From Candidatus Pacearchaeota archaeon (GTDB lineage Archaea > Nanobdellota > Nanobdellia > UBA10117 > JAFCGA01): a stretch of DNA of 64,000 nucleotides. Positions within the stretch are counted from its first letter, which is position 1. Each line of letters opens with the position of its first letter. Location of the stretch: the NCBI GenBank assembly GCA_017608345.1, contig JAFCGA010000007.1, positions 1-64,000 of the forward strand, given 5' to 3'. The notes under the pieces are model-generated. The model ran no database searches and had not been told where the DNA came from. It was given only the letters and a program-made list of their open reading frames with translations. This document shows, in pieces, positions 27,909 through 37,696 of this stretch. The position numbers and the translations under genes were made by a program.

Positions 27909-29242
27909 TGGCACTTCAAGTATACAATACCCTAAAGAAAAAGAAAGAAGCTTTCAAGCCTAGATCGGGCAAGAAGGTAAATATATTTGTATGCGGACCA
28001 ACGGTTTATGACTTCTCGCATATTGGACATGCCAAGACGTATGTAGCTTTTGACGTTATCGTGAGATATCTACGAGCCAAGAGCTATGATGTTTTTTACT
28101 TACAAAATATTACAGATATTGATGACAAAATAATCAAGGAAGCGCGAGCTAAAGGAATTGATCCGCTAAAGTTCTCTGAGAAATTCACAAAAGAGTATTA
28201 CAAGGATATGAAAGCTCTGCGAATAACAACGGTAGACAAATATGCAAAAGCGTCCGACCATGTAAAAGATATTATCTCCCAAGTTAGGCGGTTAATCAAA
28301 AAGAACATAGCTTATGAGCTAAATGATGGAATATATTTTGATATTACTGCGCCAAAGGACTACGGCAAGCTATCTGGCAGAACTTATGTACAAGAAGAGG
28401 ATTCTGTATCGCGCATAGACGAATCAATCGACAAGAAAAACAAAGGAGACTTCAATATTTGGAAATTCTCAAAGCCAGGTGATCCAATCTGGAAAACAGA
28501 GCTAGGAGAAGGCAGACCTGGCTGGCACATAGAAGATACTGCAATCACAGAGCATTACTTCGGCCCGCAGTATGACATTCACGGCGGAGCTAAAGATTTG
28601 ATCTTCCCGCACCACGAAAATGAGATAGCTATAATGGAAAGTATTTCTGGCAAGAAACCATTAGTAAAATATTGGTTCCACACTGGCTTTTTGAATGTCG
28701 AAGGTAGGAAGATGTCTAAGTCTCTTGGTAATTTTATCACAATCAGGGATGCTTTGAAGAAATGGGACGTAGACACTTTCAGAATGATGTTTGTTTCGAC
28801 TCATTATCGCAGTCCGATTGATTATTCTGAAGCTTCTTTGAGACAAGCTAAGGCTAACTTAGAGACGATCCGGACTGCTGTTGAAGCTGGAAAGAAAAAG
28901 ATTTCTATTAAAAAATGGATTGATAGATTTGAAGCTCTGATGGATGACGATTTTAATACTCCGAAAGTTGTTGCTTTGTTGTTAGAGATAGCTAAGCATA
29001 TAAACAAGACTGGTGAGGACTTGTCTTCGGTTATTTATTCTATTGGCGAGATTCTAGGAGTTGATTTCAGGCCACACAAGGCGAAAATACCTACTGAGAT
29101 TAAGAAACTAGTCGCGGAGAGGGAAAAAGCTCGTGCAAAAAAAGACTGGGCAAAGTCAGATAAGATCAGAGACGAACTTAAGAAAAAGGGATGGACTGTT
29201 GAGGATTCTTCAAAAGGGGCGAAGGTTAAGAAGCTATTTTGA
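27908..29242 (+). CDS. cysS: Cysteinyl-tRNA synthetase
   Basis: FVCGPTVYDFSHIGHAKTYVAFDVI, FYLQNITDIDDKII, GWHIEDTAITEHYFGPQYDIHGGAKDLIFPHHENEIA, KMSKSLGNF. Confidence 0.97.
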   Translation: MALQVYNTLKKKKEAFKPRSGKKVNIFVCGPTVYDFSHIGHAKTYVAFDVIVRYLRAKSYDVFYLQNITDIDDKIIKEARAKGIDPLKFSEKFTKEYYKDMKALRITTVDKYAKASDHVKDIISQVRRLIKKNIAYELNDGIYFDITAPKDYGKLSGRTYVQEEDSVSRIDESIDKKNKGDFNIWKFSKPGDPIWKTELGEGRPGWHIEDTAITEHYFGPQYDIHGGAKDLIFPHHENEIAIMESISGKKPLVKYWFHTGFLNVEGRKMSKSLGNFITIRDALKKWDVDTFRMMFVSTHYRSPIDYSEASLRQAKANLETIRTAVEAGKKKISIKKWIDRFEALMDDDFNTPKVVALLLEIAKHINKTGEDLSSVIYSIGEILGVDFRPHKAKIPTEIKKLVAEREKARAKKDWAKSDKIRDELKKKGWTVEDSSKGAKVKKLF

Positions 29243-29611
29243 TGCGAAATATTTCTTCCCTCTATGGGTAATTCCTGGTTTTCTATCTAGAAGATTAGCT
29301 AAATAATTACAACTTTCTTCGAAACCACAAGAGTTCTTCTCAATCACTTCTTCAATATCTATACTTTCACCGTAAACTCTTTTTATAAGATATTGCTCAG
29401 TTATCTCTTCTTTAGTTAGTCCCTTTGGATGATCAGCGAGAATCTTATCCATATCACGAGAAATAGCATCTCTTGCTTCTTCTATTCCGCTAGTTATAGC
29501 CTTCCGATAAAAATCTCCAGTAGTTAATTGTAACCCGAGGCGAGTTATGAGAAAGTCTACTTCTTTCTTATCTTTTAACGGAATTATAAATTTCATTTCT
29601 GTTCCTTTCAT
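29234..29611 (-). CDS. Hypothetical protein between cysS and a cysS 3' fragment
   Basis: 125 aa ORF, 3' end overlaps cysS 3' end by 9 nt. Confidence 0.55.
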   Translation of the reverse strand: MKGTEMKFIIPLKDKKEVDFLITRLGLQLTTGDFYRKAITSGIEEARDAISRDMDKILADHPKGLTKEEITEQYLIKRVYGESIDIEEVIEKNSCGFEESCNYLANLLDRKPGITHRGKKYFASK

Positions 29612-29663
29612 ACTATATCAAATAAGAATACTTTTTTAAGAATATCGCTATTCAGAAAAACGA

Positions 29664-29755
29664 TCAAATCTTCAAGCTGCCGAAATGAGCTTAAGAAAAA
29701 GGGGTGGTTAGTTGAGGAGTCTAGAGAGTATGCGAAGGTTCGGACGCTGTTCTAA
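29664..29755 (+). pseudogene. Degenerate duplicate of cysS 3' end
   Basis: Frame reads ...CRNELKKKGWLVEESREYAKVRTLF* versus cysS ...IRDELKKKGWTVEDSSKGAKVKKLF*; CTTAAGAAAAAGGG.TGG identical at DNA level. Confidence 0.8.
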
Positions 29756-29838
29756 GATTCTACCTATTATTTATAGGAATTTTGACGGATTTGACGTATT
29801 TTAGAAACCTTTTTAAATATTACGTCCCTATTTAAAAT

Positions 29839-30432
29839 ATGAAATTTCCCTATACCCTTAAATCAGGAAGCTTAAAGAAGTACTTCGAGAAAATACCTTC
29901 AGTTGGGCTCGAAAAGAAGATAACTTTAAAGTATATCGAGTCACTCGGATTCAAGAGCAGCAATGATAGAAGTATCCTCCCAATTCTAAAATTCCTAAAA
30001 TTTATAGATGATTCTGGCGCTCCAACTAAAAAGTACGAAGAATATCGCGATAAAAGCAAGTCTTCCAAAATACTCGGTGCAGCAGTAAAAGAATCTTATT
30101 CTGCGCTATTCAGACAATATCCGGACGCTGAAAATAAAGAGCATTCAACTCTACAGAATTATTTTAGCACAAATAGTGGATTAGGCAAAAGCGCAGTTAA
30201 GGCGATGGTTGAGACCTTTAAAGCACTGTGCTCCATCGCGGACTTGGAAGGTGGAGAAGAATTAACACAAGAGTTCAAAGAAGACACTAGCACGGCAGAA
30301 ATAGAAGATACCACATATCATAATATTCTTCTAGGTCTATCTACAGGTAAAAAGGCTAAGTTGGTTATTCCTCGAGATATCCAGCAAGAAGATATTGAAA
30401 AATTAAAGAAATTACTTGATGTATTTGGATAA
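29839..30432 (+). CDS. DUF5343-like protein
   Basis: FPYTLKSGSLKKYFEKIPSVGLEKKITLKYIESLGFKSSNDRSILPILKFLKFIDDSGAPTKKYEEYRD matches my recollection of the DUF5343 N-terminal pattern. Confidence 0.6.
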   Translation: MKFPYTLKSGSLKKYFEKIPSVGLEKKITLKYIESLGFKSSNDRSILPILKFLKFIDDSGAPTKKYEEYRDKSKSSKILGAAVKESYSALFRQYPDAENKEHSTLQNYFSTNSGLGKSAVKAMVETFKALCSIADLEGGEELTQEFKEDTSTAEIEDTTYHNILLGLSTGKKAKLVIPRDIQQEDIEKLKKLLDVFG

Positions 30433-30530
30433 TACTCGCGCGAGAAGTGGACGCAAGCCATAGCGCTCCTCACTCTATGGCTCCACTTACCCCAATACTA
30501 ATAAATTCAAAAGAAGGTATAAAAAAGTTG

Positions 30531-30770
30531 TCATTTAAGCTTCAAAAGCTCCCTAATCCTTCCTTCATCAAACCCAACAAGCCACTCGCCATCGATCTTA
30601 ATAATCGGAATACCGCTTTGACCAGTCGCTTTGACAGCTTCCATTGTTTTTTCTCGGTTCTCAGGCAGATTTACATCAACTTCTTCAAAATCTATATTGT
30701 TTTCCTTAAAGAAATTCTTCGCTTTTACGCACCAGAAACAGCGCTCTGAACCATACATTATTATTTTCAT
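30531..30770 (-). CDS. Glutaredoxin-like protein
   Basis: MKIIMYGSERCFWCVKAKNFFKENNIDFEEVDVNLPENREKTMEAVKATGQSGIPIIKIDGEWLVGFD; CxxC and cis-Pro. Confidence 0.92.
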   Translation of the reverse strand: MKIIMYGSERCFWCVKAKNFFKENNIDFEEVDVNLPENREKTMEAVKATGQSGIPIIKIDGEWLVGFDEGRIRELLKLK

Positions 30771-30812
30771 TCTTTATTCACCCCCTTATTATTTTTCGAG
30801 TTCATCAGATAT

Positions 30813-31898
30813 TTATTTTCTAAGCCTCGCTTTAGCTATTTCTATAGCAGCATCTCTTGGTTTGATCCCATTATTTTTAGCTTTATCGAGAACTTCTAGT
30901 GTATTCTTCTTTATTTTTTCTTCAACTAACTTAAACATCTCTTTTGCTGAGCCACCGATATACTCCACATAACTGCTTATCACTCCGCCAGCATTAGCTA
31001 CAAAATCAGGTACTACTAGGACATTTTTCTTATGTAAGTACTCCTCAATTTCAGGAGTAGCCGGTATATTCGAGCCTTCTACGATTATTTTAGCCTTTAC
31101 CTTACTCTTATTTCCTGCCGTAATCAAATCTGGCACAGCTGCAGTTATAAGAATATCAACGTCTAAACCTACAATCTCCTTACTTGCTAATATCTTGCCT
31201 GGAACGTACTTAATAACAGTTCCTTTTTGTTCTTTGGCACGCATAATCTTTTTGAAGTCAATTCCAGCAGAATTATATATTAGTCCCTTGCTATCGCTAG
31301 CTGCCACAAACTTAGCTCCAGCTTCAGATAAATATTTTGCAGCGAACTGACCCACATTGCCAAATCCTTCCACAGCAAAACTCAATTTTTTCACATCTAA
31401 GTCCAAATGATTTATTGCTACGCGTGTTGCGTGATAAACTCCAAAACCAGTGCTGCCTAACTCATGTGGAATCCCTCCAATGCTGGTGGGCTTGCCCGTG
31501 CAAGCTTTTTTAGTTCCAATTGTATTTGAGATTATTCGCATCTCTTTTTCTGCCATGTACATATCTGGCGCAGCAACATACAGTGACGGGCAAATCGGTT
31601 TTATTGCAGTAGCAAAGGCTTTGACAATGTTAGTTTTTTGTTCCTTAGTGAGCTTCTTCGAGTCTGCGACAATGCCTGATTTTCCTCCCCCAAAAGGCAA
31701 GTCAGATATCGCGCATTTGTATGTCATGGCGCGAGCCAGCTTAAAAACTTCTTCCTTGCTTACGGATGGTGTCATTCTAATCCCGCCCTTAGCTGGTCCA
31801 CGGACTGTTGAGTCTAAAACTACAAAACCTTTCATTCCAGTCTTAGGGTCATATACTTCCAGAATTTTCTCTGGTCCGATTTCATCAAATTGTATCAT
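30813..31898 (-). CDS. Glu/Leu/Phe/Val dehydrogenase
   Basis: PAKGGIRMTPSVSKEEVFKLARAMTYKCAISDLPFGGGKSGI, APDMYM, FAVEGFGNVGQFAAKYL, VEGSNIPATPE, PDFVANAGGV. Confidence 0.92.
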   Translation of the reverse strand: MIQFDEIGPEKILEVYDPKTGMKGFVVLDSTVRGPAKGGIRMTPSVSKEEVFKLARAMTYKCAISDLPFGGGKSGIVADSKKLTKEQKTNIVKAFATAIKPICPSLYVAAPDMYMAEKEMRIISNTIGTKKACTGKPTSIGGIPHELGSTGFGVYHATRVAINHLDLDVKKLSFAVEGFGNVGQFAAKYLSEAGAKFVAASDSKGLIYNSAGIDFKKIMRAKEQKGTVIKYVPGKILASKEIVGLDVDILITAAVPDLITAGNKSKVKAKIIVEGSNIPATPEIEEYLHKKNVLVVPDFVANAGGVISSYVEYIGGSAKEMFKLVEEKIKKNTLEVLDKAKNNGIKPRDAAIEIAKARLRK

Positions 31899-32717
31899 TT
31901 TGATTTCCTCATTAAATCGTTATAAGCAGAATAAGCAGCTATTGCTCCTTCTCCACATGCAGTTATTATCTGTTTTAGTGGATTGTTGGTTATGTCTCCG
32001 GCAGCAAAAACCCCGCGGATGTTTGTCTTCTGCGCTTTATCTGCTTTAATATAACCCTTCTCCATCTAATTTAACTGCTTCGAGCTTATCTTTTCCAATT
32101 ATCTCAACAACATTCGCATCAAATATCGATTTTATTTTTTTATTTTTATTTACGCTCTCAACCCATGCTGGCTCTGCTCTGAAAAAGCGATCCTGTCGAT
32201 AGATAATATAAACTTTTATTGCAAATTCCGAAAGCAGAAGAGCAGCAGTGAGAGCAGCATTGCTTCCCCCTACCACGCCAACTATTTTATCTTTGAAGAA
32301 CATAGCATCGCAGGTAGCACAACAAGATATCCCTCTACCTAAAAATTTATCCTCATTTTTCAAACCTAGTTTCCGTTCTTCTGTACCCAAAGCTAAAACT
32401 ATTTTCCTTGCAGAATAAATATTCTTTCGTGTCTCAATCTCGAAATATTTACCCTTCCGATTAACTTTAAGCACCTTTTCATCTTTGATTTTAACGCCCA
32501 AATGCTCTACTTGCTCTTTCATGCCCTTAACAAGTTTAAACCCCTCAATTTCTTTGCAACTCGGAAAATTGCAGATCTTATAAGCTCTGCTAGCCATTCC
32601 ACCAATAATTTCTCCAAGAACAAGAGTATTTAGCCGATATCGCGCCGCATAGACAGCTGCAGTTAAGCCTGCCGGTCCTGCTCCAAGTATAATTAAATCA
32701 TAAACTTTTCCACTCAT
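31895..32717 (-). pseudogene. Thioredoxin reductase, frameshifted with internal deletion (N part 32046..32717, C part 31895..32065)
   Basis: N part: DLIILGAGPAGLTAAVYAAR, CCATCDAMFFKDKIVGVVGGSNAALTAALLL; C part in another frame: MEKGYIKADKAQKTNIRGVFAAGDITNNPLKQIITACGEGAIAAYSAYNDLMRKSK*. The usual 'GVFIEIGHxPNTxxL' segment is missing at the junction. Confidence 0.85.
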
Positions 32718-32873
32718 TTTACCACCGTATTTACCCTATTACGTTAATGAGATTTAACTAATTCCTCTCTATCTCAGCGCATCTTCCAAATTAACTATAT
32801 ATTATTAAGCTTTACTAGTGGAAGACAAATAATCCGCGACACAAAAAGATATAAACTTCTGATGCGTTCTCCA

Positions 32874-33440
32874 CTTATGGATTTTAAGGATTACTTTATT
32901 CACGAAGAAATAAAAGAGATTTACTGCGGTGCTTCGCTTGAAAAAGGTTTACTGAATTCCCTAGTTGATGGCACAATTAATAGCATCGAATATAAGCGAT
33001 CCATCCTCCGAGCAGCTAGAAAAGAAGAGGTTGATTTAGAGCTCTCAGATGTCTTGCAATCGGTGCTTACAGTTATACAATTATACAAAATGTATGACTG
33101 CTCAACCTCAATTGCTGTGATGCATATCTTATTGAACAAGGTTGATGAGAAAAACAACAGTTGCTATGCTTCGCAAGTACCGGGTTTTTGGTGGCGAGAA
33201 GGAAAATATACGCCACCAGCGCTGATTCTTGAGCTAACTAAAGATTCAAGCCGAAGATGGGTATGCACTCCAGCGGAACGGGAAAGATGCGGTGCGCAAC
33301 CTGAATGTATATATGCTAATTCTAAATTAAATCAAAAAGTAGAATTCCAAGATGAACCAACAATAGAAACTAAGAACTTTACGATCTACCCGATCCCATG
33401 GGGACCGAGCCACTATGCGCGAAGAACAGCGAAAGCATAA
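32874..33440 (+). CDS. Hypothetical protein
   Basis: About 190 aa ORF, Cys-containing. Confidence 0.6.
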   Translation, partial: LMDFKDYFIHEEIKEIYCGASLEKGLLNSLVDGTINSIEYKRSILRAARKEEVDLELSDVLQSVLTVIQLYKMYDCSTSIAVMHILLNKVDEKNNSCYASQVPGFWWREGKYTPPALILELTKDSSRRWVCTPAERERCGAQPECIYANSKLNQKVEFQDEPTIETKNFTIYPIPWGPSHYARRTAKA

Positions 33441-33525
33441 AAAAGAATAATCTATTGCTTAAATCTACAAATTACACTATAGAAATGCTTAAAAAAGCTC
33501 ACTTCTATGCATAAAACAGTGATTT

Positions 33526-34005
33526 ATGATGGAAAATGAACAAATTCAACCTCAAAACCCAATTCAACAGCCGCAAGTTCAACCTCAAGCAGCTCCAGTA
33601 GAACAGCCGCAGATGCCGGTAGCTCCAATTGCAGACGCAACTGACGAAGAAGATGATAGTGGACTACCATTCCCGCGTGCTAGAATAGTAAATTTAATGA
33701 AGGCTCAGATCGGCGGAGCTAAGCAAATCCGATCGGAAGTAAAAGAATCTATGAATCTATGGATGGGCGAGCTATTGCAAAAGCTATCCCTTGAAATGAG
33801 CAAGACTCAGTTCGGCTCAGTTGGCATGGCTGACTTTAATCGAGCTACCAAGCCATATGATATGATTACTGATATTGTCAAAGACGAGCGAAGATTAATT
33901 GTTAGCTTAGAGAAATTAAAGCTAGACGCAGACCAATTAATCCGCGAGATGCAGAGATTCTTTGCTAACTTAAAGGGCGAGAAGCAGGTTGAATTTGTCG
34001 GGTAA
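33526..34005 (+). CDS. Hypothetical protein with Q/P-rich N-terminus
   Basis: MMENEQIQPQNPIQQPQVQPQAAPVEQPQMPVAPI low-complexity start. Confidence 0.65.
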   Translation: MMENEQIQPQNPIQQPQVQPQAAPVEQPQMPVAPIADATDEEDDSGLPFPRARIVNLMKAQIGGAKQIRSEVKESMNLWMGELLQKLSLEMSKTQFGSVGMADFNRATKPYDMITDIVKDERRLIVSLEKLKLDADQLIREMQRFFANLKGEKQVEFVG

Positions 34006-34433
34006 TGACGCTAGAATTAACCCTACTCGACACCTTGCCAGACATCATTGAAGAATTAGATTCTCTAGGATATAAGCTCCATAGAACTGCATATGGAGAT
34101 ACAGTAGAATGCCAAGAGAATAAGATTAGTTTTATTGAGCATATAGGGACTATGACAGGTATATCGGGAATTATAGAATCAACAACCATTGTAATACGCG
34201 ATCCCATTCTAGCAAAACATATGCTAGAACAGTTTGTAGAAAAAGGGGAAATTATTCTCCCGTTAACCCCAAAGAGTGCGAGCCTAACTTTTAGCAGTCC
34301 GAATAATAATGTTGATACCTATCGAATAATTATTGATAGATTTACTTCTCCTCCAGAAATAATTGCTAGCTATAAAAAAACTCCTAGAGAAATAATGAAG
34401 GTATTTGAAAAATATGGTTGGAAAAGAGATTGA
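34005..34433 (+). CDS. Hypothetical protein
   Basis: 142 aa ORF, start overlaps previous stop. Confidence 0.6.
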   Translation: MTLELTLLDTLPDIIEELDSLGYKLHRTAYGDTVECQENKISFIEHIGTMTGISGIIESTTIVIRDPILAKHMLEQFVEKGEIILPLTPKSASLTFSSPNNNVDTYRIIIDRFTSPPEIIASYKKTPREIMKVFEKYGWKRD

Positions 34434-34435
34434 AT

Positions 34436-35221
34436 TTATTGGCTAAGCAATCTCTTAATTATTTCTTTTGTTTCGTCTGGACCTGAAATAGCTATGCACT
34501 CTACGCCAGCGGCTTTTACAGGATAGTCGTTTCCGCCTTCAAATAACCCATCGCCGATAAAAAGCATATCTGGAATATCTATTCCTAAAATCTCTTTGAT
34601 TTTCTTTATCCCGTATGACTTATCTATGCCTTTTCGAGTAACATCGATCGTAGTTGCTCCACCGACTCTGATTTCAAACTCCGGAATAAACTTCATAAGT
34701 ACCTTAATAATCTCCTTCCGCTTCTTAGCATCAGGATCCCACTTCTTTTTTAGTTCTGTTGGTGCTCGCTGACCTAGCGCGGAAAATGCAATCTGAGTTC
34801 TACGGTCTTCAATGAGCTCTCCAAAAGTTTCTTCGGGCTTTTCGTAAACGCCTTCCTTAAACGCAGACTCAAATCCGTCAAAGATTTTCTTTCTCTCTTC
34901 AAGACTTAATTCCTCAGCATATACTTGCTTCCATCCATTTTCAAATCTATAAAAAACTGTTGAGCAAGTTGGAAATAAGTAAAATTTATGTAGCAATTTT
35001 TCATCAAAATTCCGCGCATTCTTCAAAGTCCTAACAAGCTGCTTTTCGAACTGCGCATATTTTCCGCCAGATATAACTGCTACTTTAAACTTTCGCAGTA
35101 AATCCATCAGTAACTCCGCCATTTCTTGATCAAGCTCTGCTTTACTCTCTGCTAACGTCCCATCTAAATCAAAAATAATCAATTTCTTATTGGAATTAAT
35201 CGGTTCCATGCAGATTGACAA
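34436..35221 (-). CDS. Phosphomannomutase-like HAD hydrolase
   Basis: KLIIFDLDGTLAESKAELDQEMAELL, VISGGKYAQFEKQL, DVTRKGIDKSYGIKKI, LFIGDGLFEGGNDYPV (eukaryotic-type PMM signature). Confidence 0.85.
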   Translation of the reverse strand: MSICMEPINSNKKLIIFDLDGTLAESKAELDQEMAELLMDLLRKFKVAVISGGKYAQFEKQLVRTLKNARNFDEKLLHKFYLFPTCSTVFYRFENGWKQVYAEELSLEERKKIFDGFESAFKEGVYEKPEETFGELIEDRRTQIAFSALGQRAPTELKKKWDPDAKKRKEIIKVLMKFIPEFEIRVGGATTIDVTRKGIDKSYGIKKIKEILGIDIPDMLFIGDGLFEGGNDYPVKAAGVECIAISGPDETKEIIKRLLSQ

Positions 35222-35256
35222 TAAAATACATTAAAATAATTTCTGGAACTAAAGCA

Positions 35257-36237
35257 CTAAAGTAATCTAACTGATCCAGCTCCAACCCTTTCTTCGGGCT
35301 TAACGAACTTAACACCTAATTTCTTGTAAATCGACTTCTCAGTTTTTCCAGCTACTTGCTCGCCGGTTTTTCTATCAAAAAGGCCGTACTCACTGAGTTT
35401 ATAGCCCTTCTTTATAGCGATTCTTCTCAAAGCAATATTATGCTCTTTGTCTCCGGTGAAATATTGCAAAGCGCCACCAAAGCTCTTCGGAGCCACTACG
35501 CGAATATCTGCCTGCAAGTTATTCTTCAATAGAACCATTGATTTGGTATTTCCCTTCGCTAGTATCTTTTTCACCTCTGGCATCGAGCAGAACTTGTTCA
35601 TTACGATCTTAGGTTTGCGAGAGATTGCTAGAATATCAATATCTCCAATTGTCGGTTTTTTTCTTCTAACTGATCCAGCTACTTCAAACTTAGAAACATA
35701 AGACAAAGACTTCATTTTCTTCTTTATCTGCTCTACAATTGGGAGAACTTCTTCTAGCGGCAATCTTTTATCGCCTCTAGCTCTATATAGCTCAATTCCT
35801 TCTAAGATTTCCCTCTCAGACTTCTCTCCAAAGCTAACTAATTTACGAATCGCTCCAGATTTGGCAGCTTCTTCTAGCTGCTCGAGAGTTTCAATCCCTA
35901 ATTCTTCATTTAATTTCATAGCTTTCTTTGGACCAAGCGATTGGATCTTCGCGATTGCAGCTAATCCCTTTGGCAGCTTCTTGACGTGCTTACTATGACT
36001 AGCGATCTTGCCAGTTTTAATATATTCCTCGATCTTCGAAGCAAGTGCAGCTCCGATTCCTGGAATCTTTTCTAATTCTTTTAGCCCGCCGCGCTTGTAG
36101 AGATCTCTAACATCTTCTACATTGTTTAGCGAAGCTGCTGCTTTTCTATAAGCTATTGGCCGCCATTGATCACCTTGAAAGGCTAGAGCCTCAGCAATAT
36201 CATAGAATAATTTGGCTATCTCTGCATTGTAAGGCAT
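35257..36237 (-). CDS. Family X DNA polymerase (pol beta-like), without PHP domain
   Basis: LFYDIAEALAFQGDQWRPIAYRKAA, IPGIGAALASKIEEYIKTG, AGSVRRKKPTIGDIDILAIS, DIRVVAPKSFGGALQYFTGDKEHNIALR. Confidence 0.93.
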   Translation of the reverse strand: MPYNAEIAKLFYDIAEALAFQGDQWRPIAYRKAAASLNNVEDVRDLYKRGGLKELEKIPGIGAALASKIEEYIKTGKIASHSKHVKKLPKGLAAIAKIQSLGPKKAMKLNEELGIETLEQLEEAAKSGAIRKLVSFGEKSEREILEGIELYRARGDKRLPLEEVLPIVEQIKKKMKSLSYVSKFEVAGSVRRKKPTIGDIDILAISRKPKIVMNKFCSMPEVKKILAKGNTKSMVLLKNNLQADIRVVAPKSFGGALQYFTGDKEHNIALRRIAIKKGYKLSEYGLFDRKTGEQVAGKTEKSIYKKLGVKFVKPEERVGAGSVRLL

Positions 36238-36277
36238 AATAAATAAAAGCAAAAGAAGTATTTTAAGGTTGCTAAAT

Positions 36278-37696
36278 CTATCGGATCTTCAAATGTCTAA
36301 ATAGATGCAGATAAAATTCTATAGTCTTTTCTGAAACTAATTCTGGACCAAGATCACCGTAGAGATCTACTATGATTGTTTTCGTAGCAGCCATAGCAAC
36401 GTATCTTGTTGATCTAATTTTAGAAGAGCGAGCCTCAGTTATATAATCTGGGTGAAACGGATTTATCTTTATTACGCCGTCTTCGAGAGCGCTTCTTAGA
36501 TTTGTATTGCGTGGTTCTTCTTCAGTTATTATTGGTGTTACGATTGTTCTTGTTGCGGGTTTTCCGCTAGCGCTTGGTGGCACGCTTCTACTTCCTTTTT
36601 TTCTTCCACGCTTGCCTTTGCTATAGGGAATACTTATCTCATTCGTCTTCTTCTTAAATTGAGTACTATGAAAGTCTTCTAACGCAGCAGTAACTTTTGG
36701 TCCGAGGGTCTGAACGAAATCTACCCAACCAAAGTAAGTATCATCAGGCACATACCTATTTCTAAGCTGAGTCAATGTAGAACGCTCATTAGTTATCTCT
36801 CCGAATAAATATTTACTATTCCATGGCTCTTCTTTGAACTCATCCAGATCAGTAAGACTGCATGTACGTACTCTCTTCTGTAAGACCTGTACACCCGAAG
36901 CGCTTCCTCTAGGATCAATATATAATTCAACTCGCTGGCTTGGCGTTGAAGCGCCACAGATCTTAATATAATTACTGAATCTTATCGGTTTAACTGTTCT
37001 AGTTTCGCGCCGTGTAGTTCTACCTGCCCGTATGGGATAAGTTATATCTATTTTACAAAAACCTTCACGAATGAATGATCCAAAAAAACCCGCTAGAGAC
37101 TCCTCTAACAGAACTGGGTTGCTAAAGGATTTCTTGTAAACTGCACTCGGTATTTGCTGGATCTCAACGCGAGTACCATAAGGAAAAACATTTTTTTCTC
37201 CCTTTTCATTTTTCCATAATACACTACCACTACCTACTTTTCCCCTTTGCATATCCAAACAGAAAGTATTCGCAGTATCCATCTTCCTAGAATATATTGT
37301 CTGACGACCAGCAAAGGATTGGAAAGCTAAGAAAGCGATATGTTTCTCACCAATCAAATCCGATCTATCTTTCTTTTCAGAAACACCTGCTTGAGTTAAT
37401 ATCCCTTCCAGATCGCTGTAGATCATACCTACACCATTATCAACAACAGTTACTTTCCCAAGCCCTCTCCCTCGCGGAGGGTATAGCTCTATATTTACTT
37501 GACCGAAATATTCTGGTTGAATTACCTTAACTTCCTGAATTCCATCTAGAGAATTACTGACTAGTTCCTTAAATGCTTCTATGGGTTTATAACCAGACCC
37601 CAGTTGTAACGCGATAGCGTCTTTATCCGGGAATTGCAGAGCTACTGTCTGCCCATTATGTTTACTTCTCCCCATCTGCCTTCCTCCGTGGAACAT
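36278..37696 (-). CDS. GHKL-type ATPase (Hsp90/MutL/MORC-like N-terminal fold)
   Basis: AFKELVSNSLDGI (N-box), VTVVDNGVGMIYSDLEGI (G1), IGEKHIAFLAFQSFA (G2-like). Confidence 0.75.
   Translation of the reverse strand: MFHGGRQMGRSKHNGQTVALQFPDKDAIALQLGSGYKPIEAFKELVSNSLDGIQEVKVIQPEYFGQVNIELYPPRGRGLGKVTVVDNGVGMIYSDLEGILTQAGVSEKKDRSDLIGEKHIAFLAFQSFAGRQTIYSRKMDTANTFCLDMQRGKVGSGSVLWKNEKGEKNVFPYGTRVEIQQIPSAVYKKSFSNPVLLEESLAGFFGSFIREGFCKIDITYPIRAGRTTRRETRTVKPIRFSNYIKICGASTPSQRVELYIDPRGSASGVQVLQKRVRTCSLTDLDEFKEEPWNSKYLFGEITNERSTLTQLRNRYVPDDTYFGWVDFVQTLGPKVTAALEDFHSTQFKKKTNEISIPYSKGKRGRKKGSRSVPPSASGKPATRTIVTPIITEEEPRNTNLRSALEDGVIKINPFHPDYITEARSSKIRSTRYVAMAATKTIIVDLYGDLGPELVSEKTIEFYLHLFRHLKIR

Noticed and set aside
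30436-30492. Hairpin AAGTGG...AGCCATAG/CTATGGCT CCACTT as an ncRNA gene
   Set aside because: Lies between convergent genes; a simple bidirectional terminator-like hairpin is sufficient and no other RNA-gene evidence is present.
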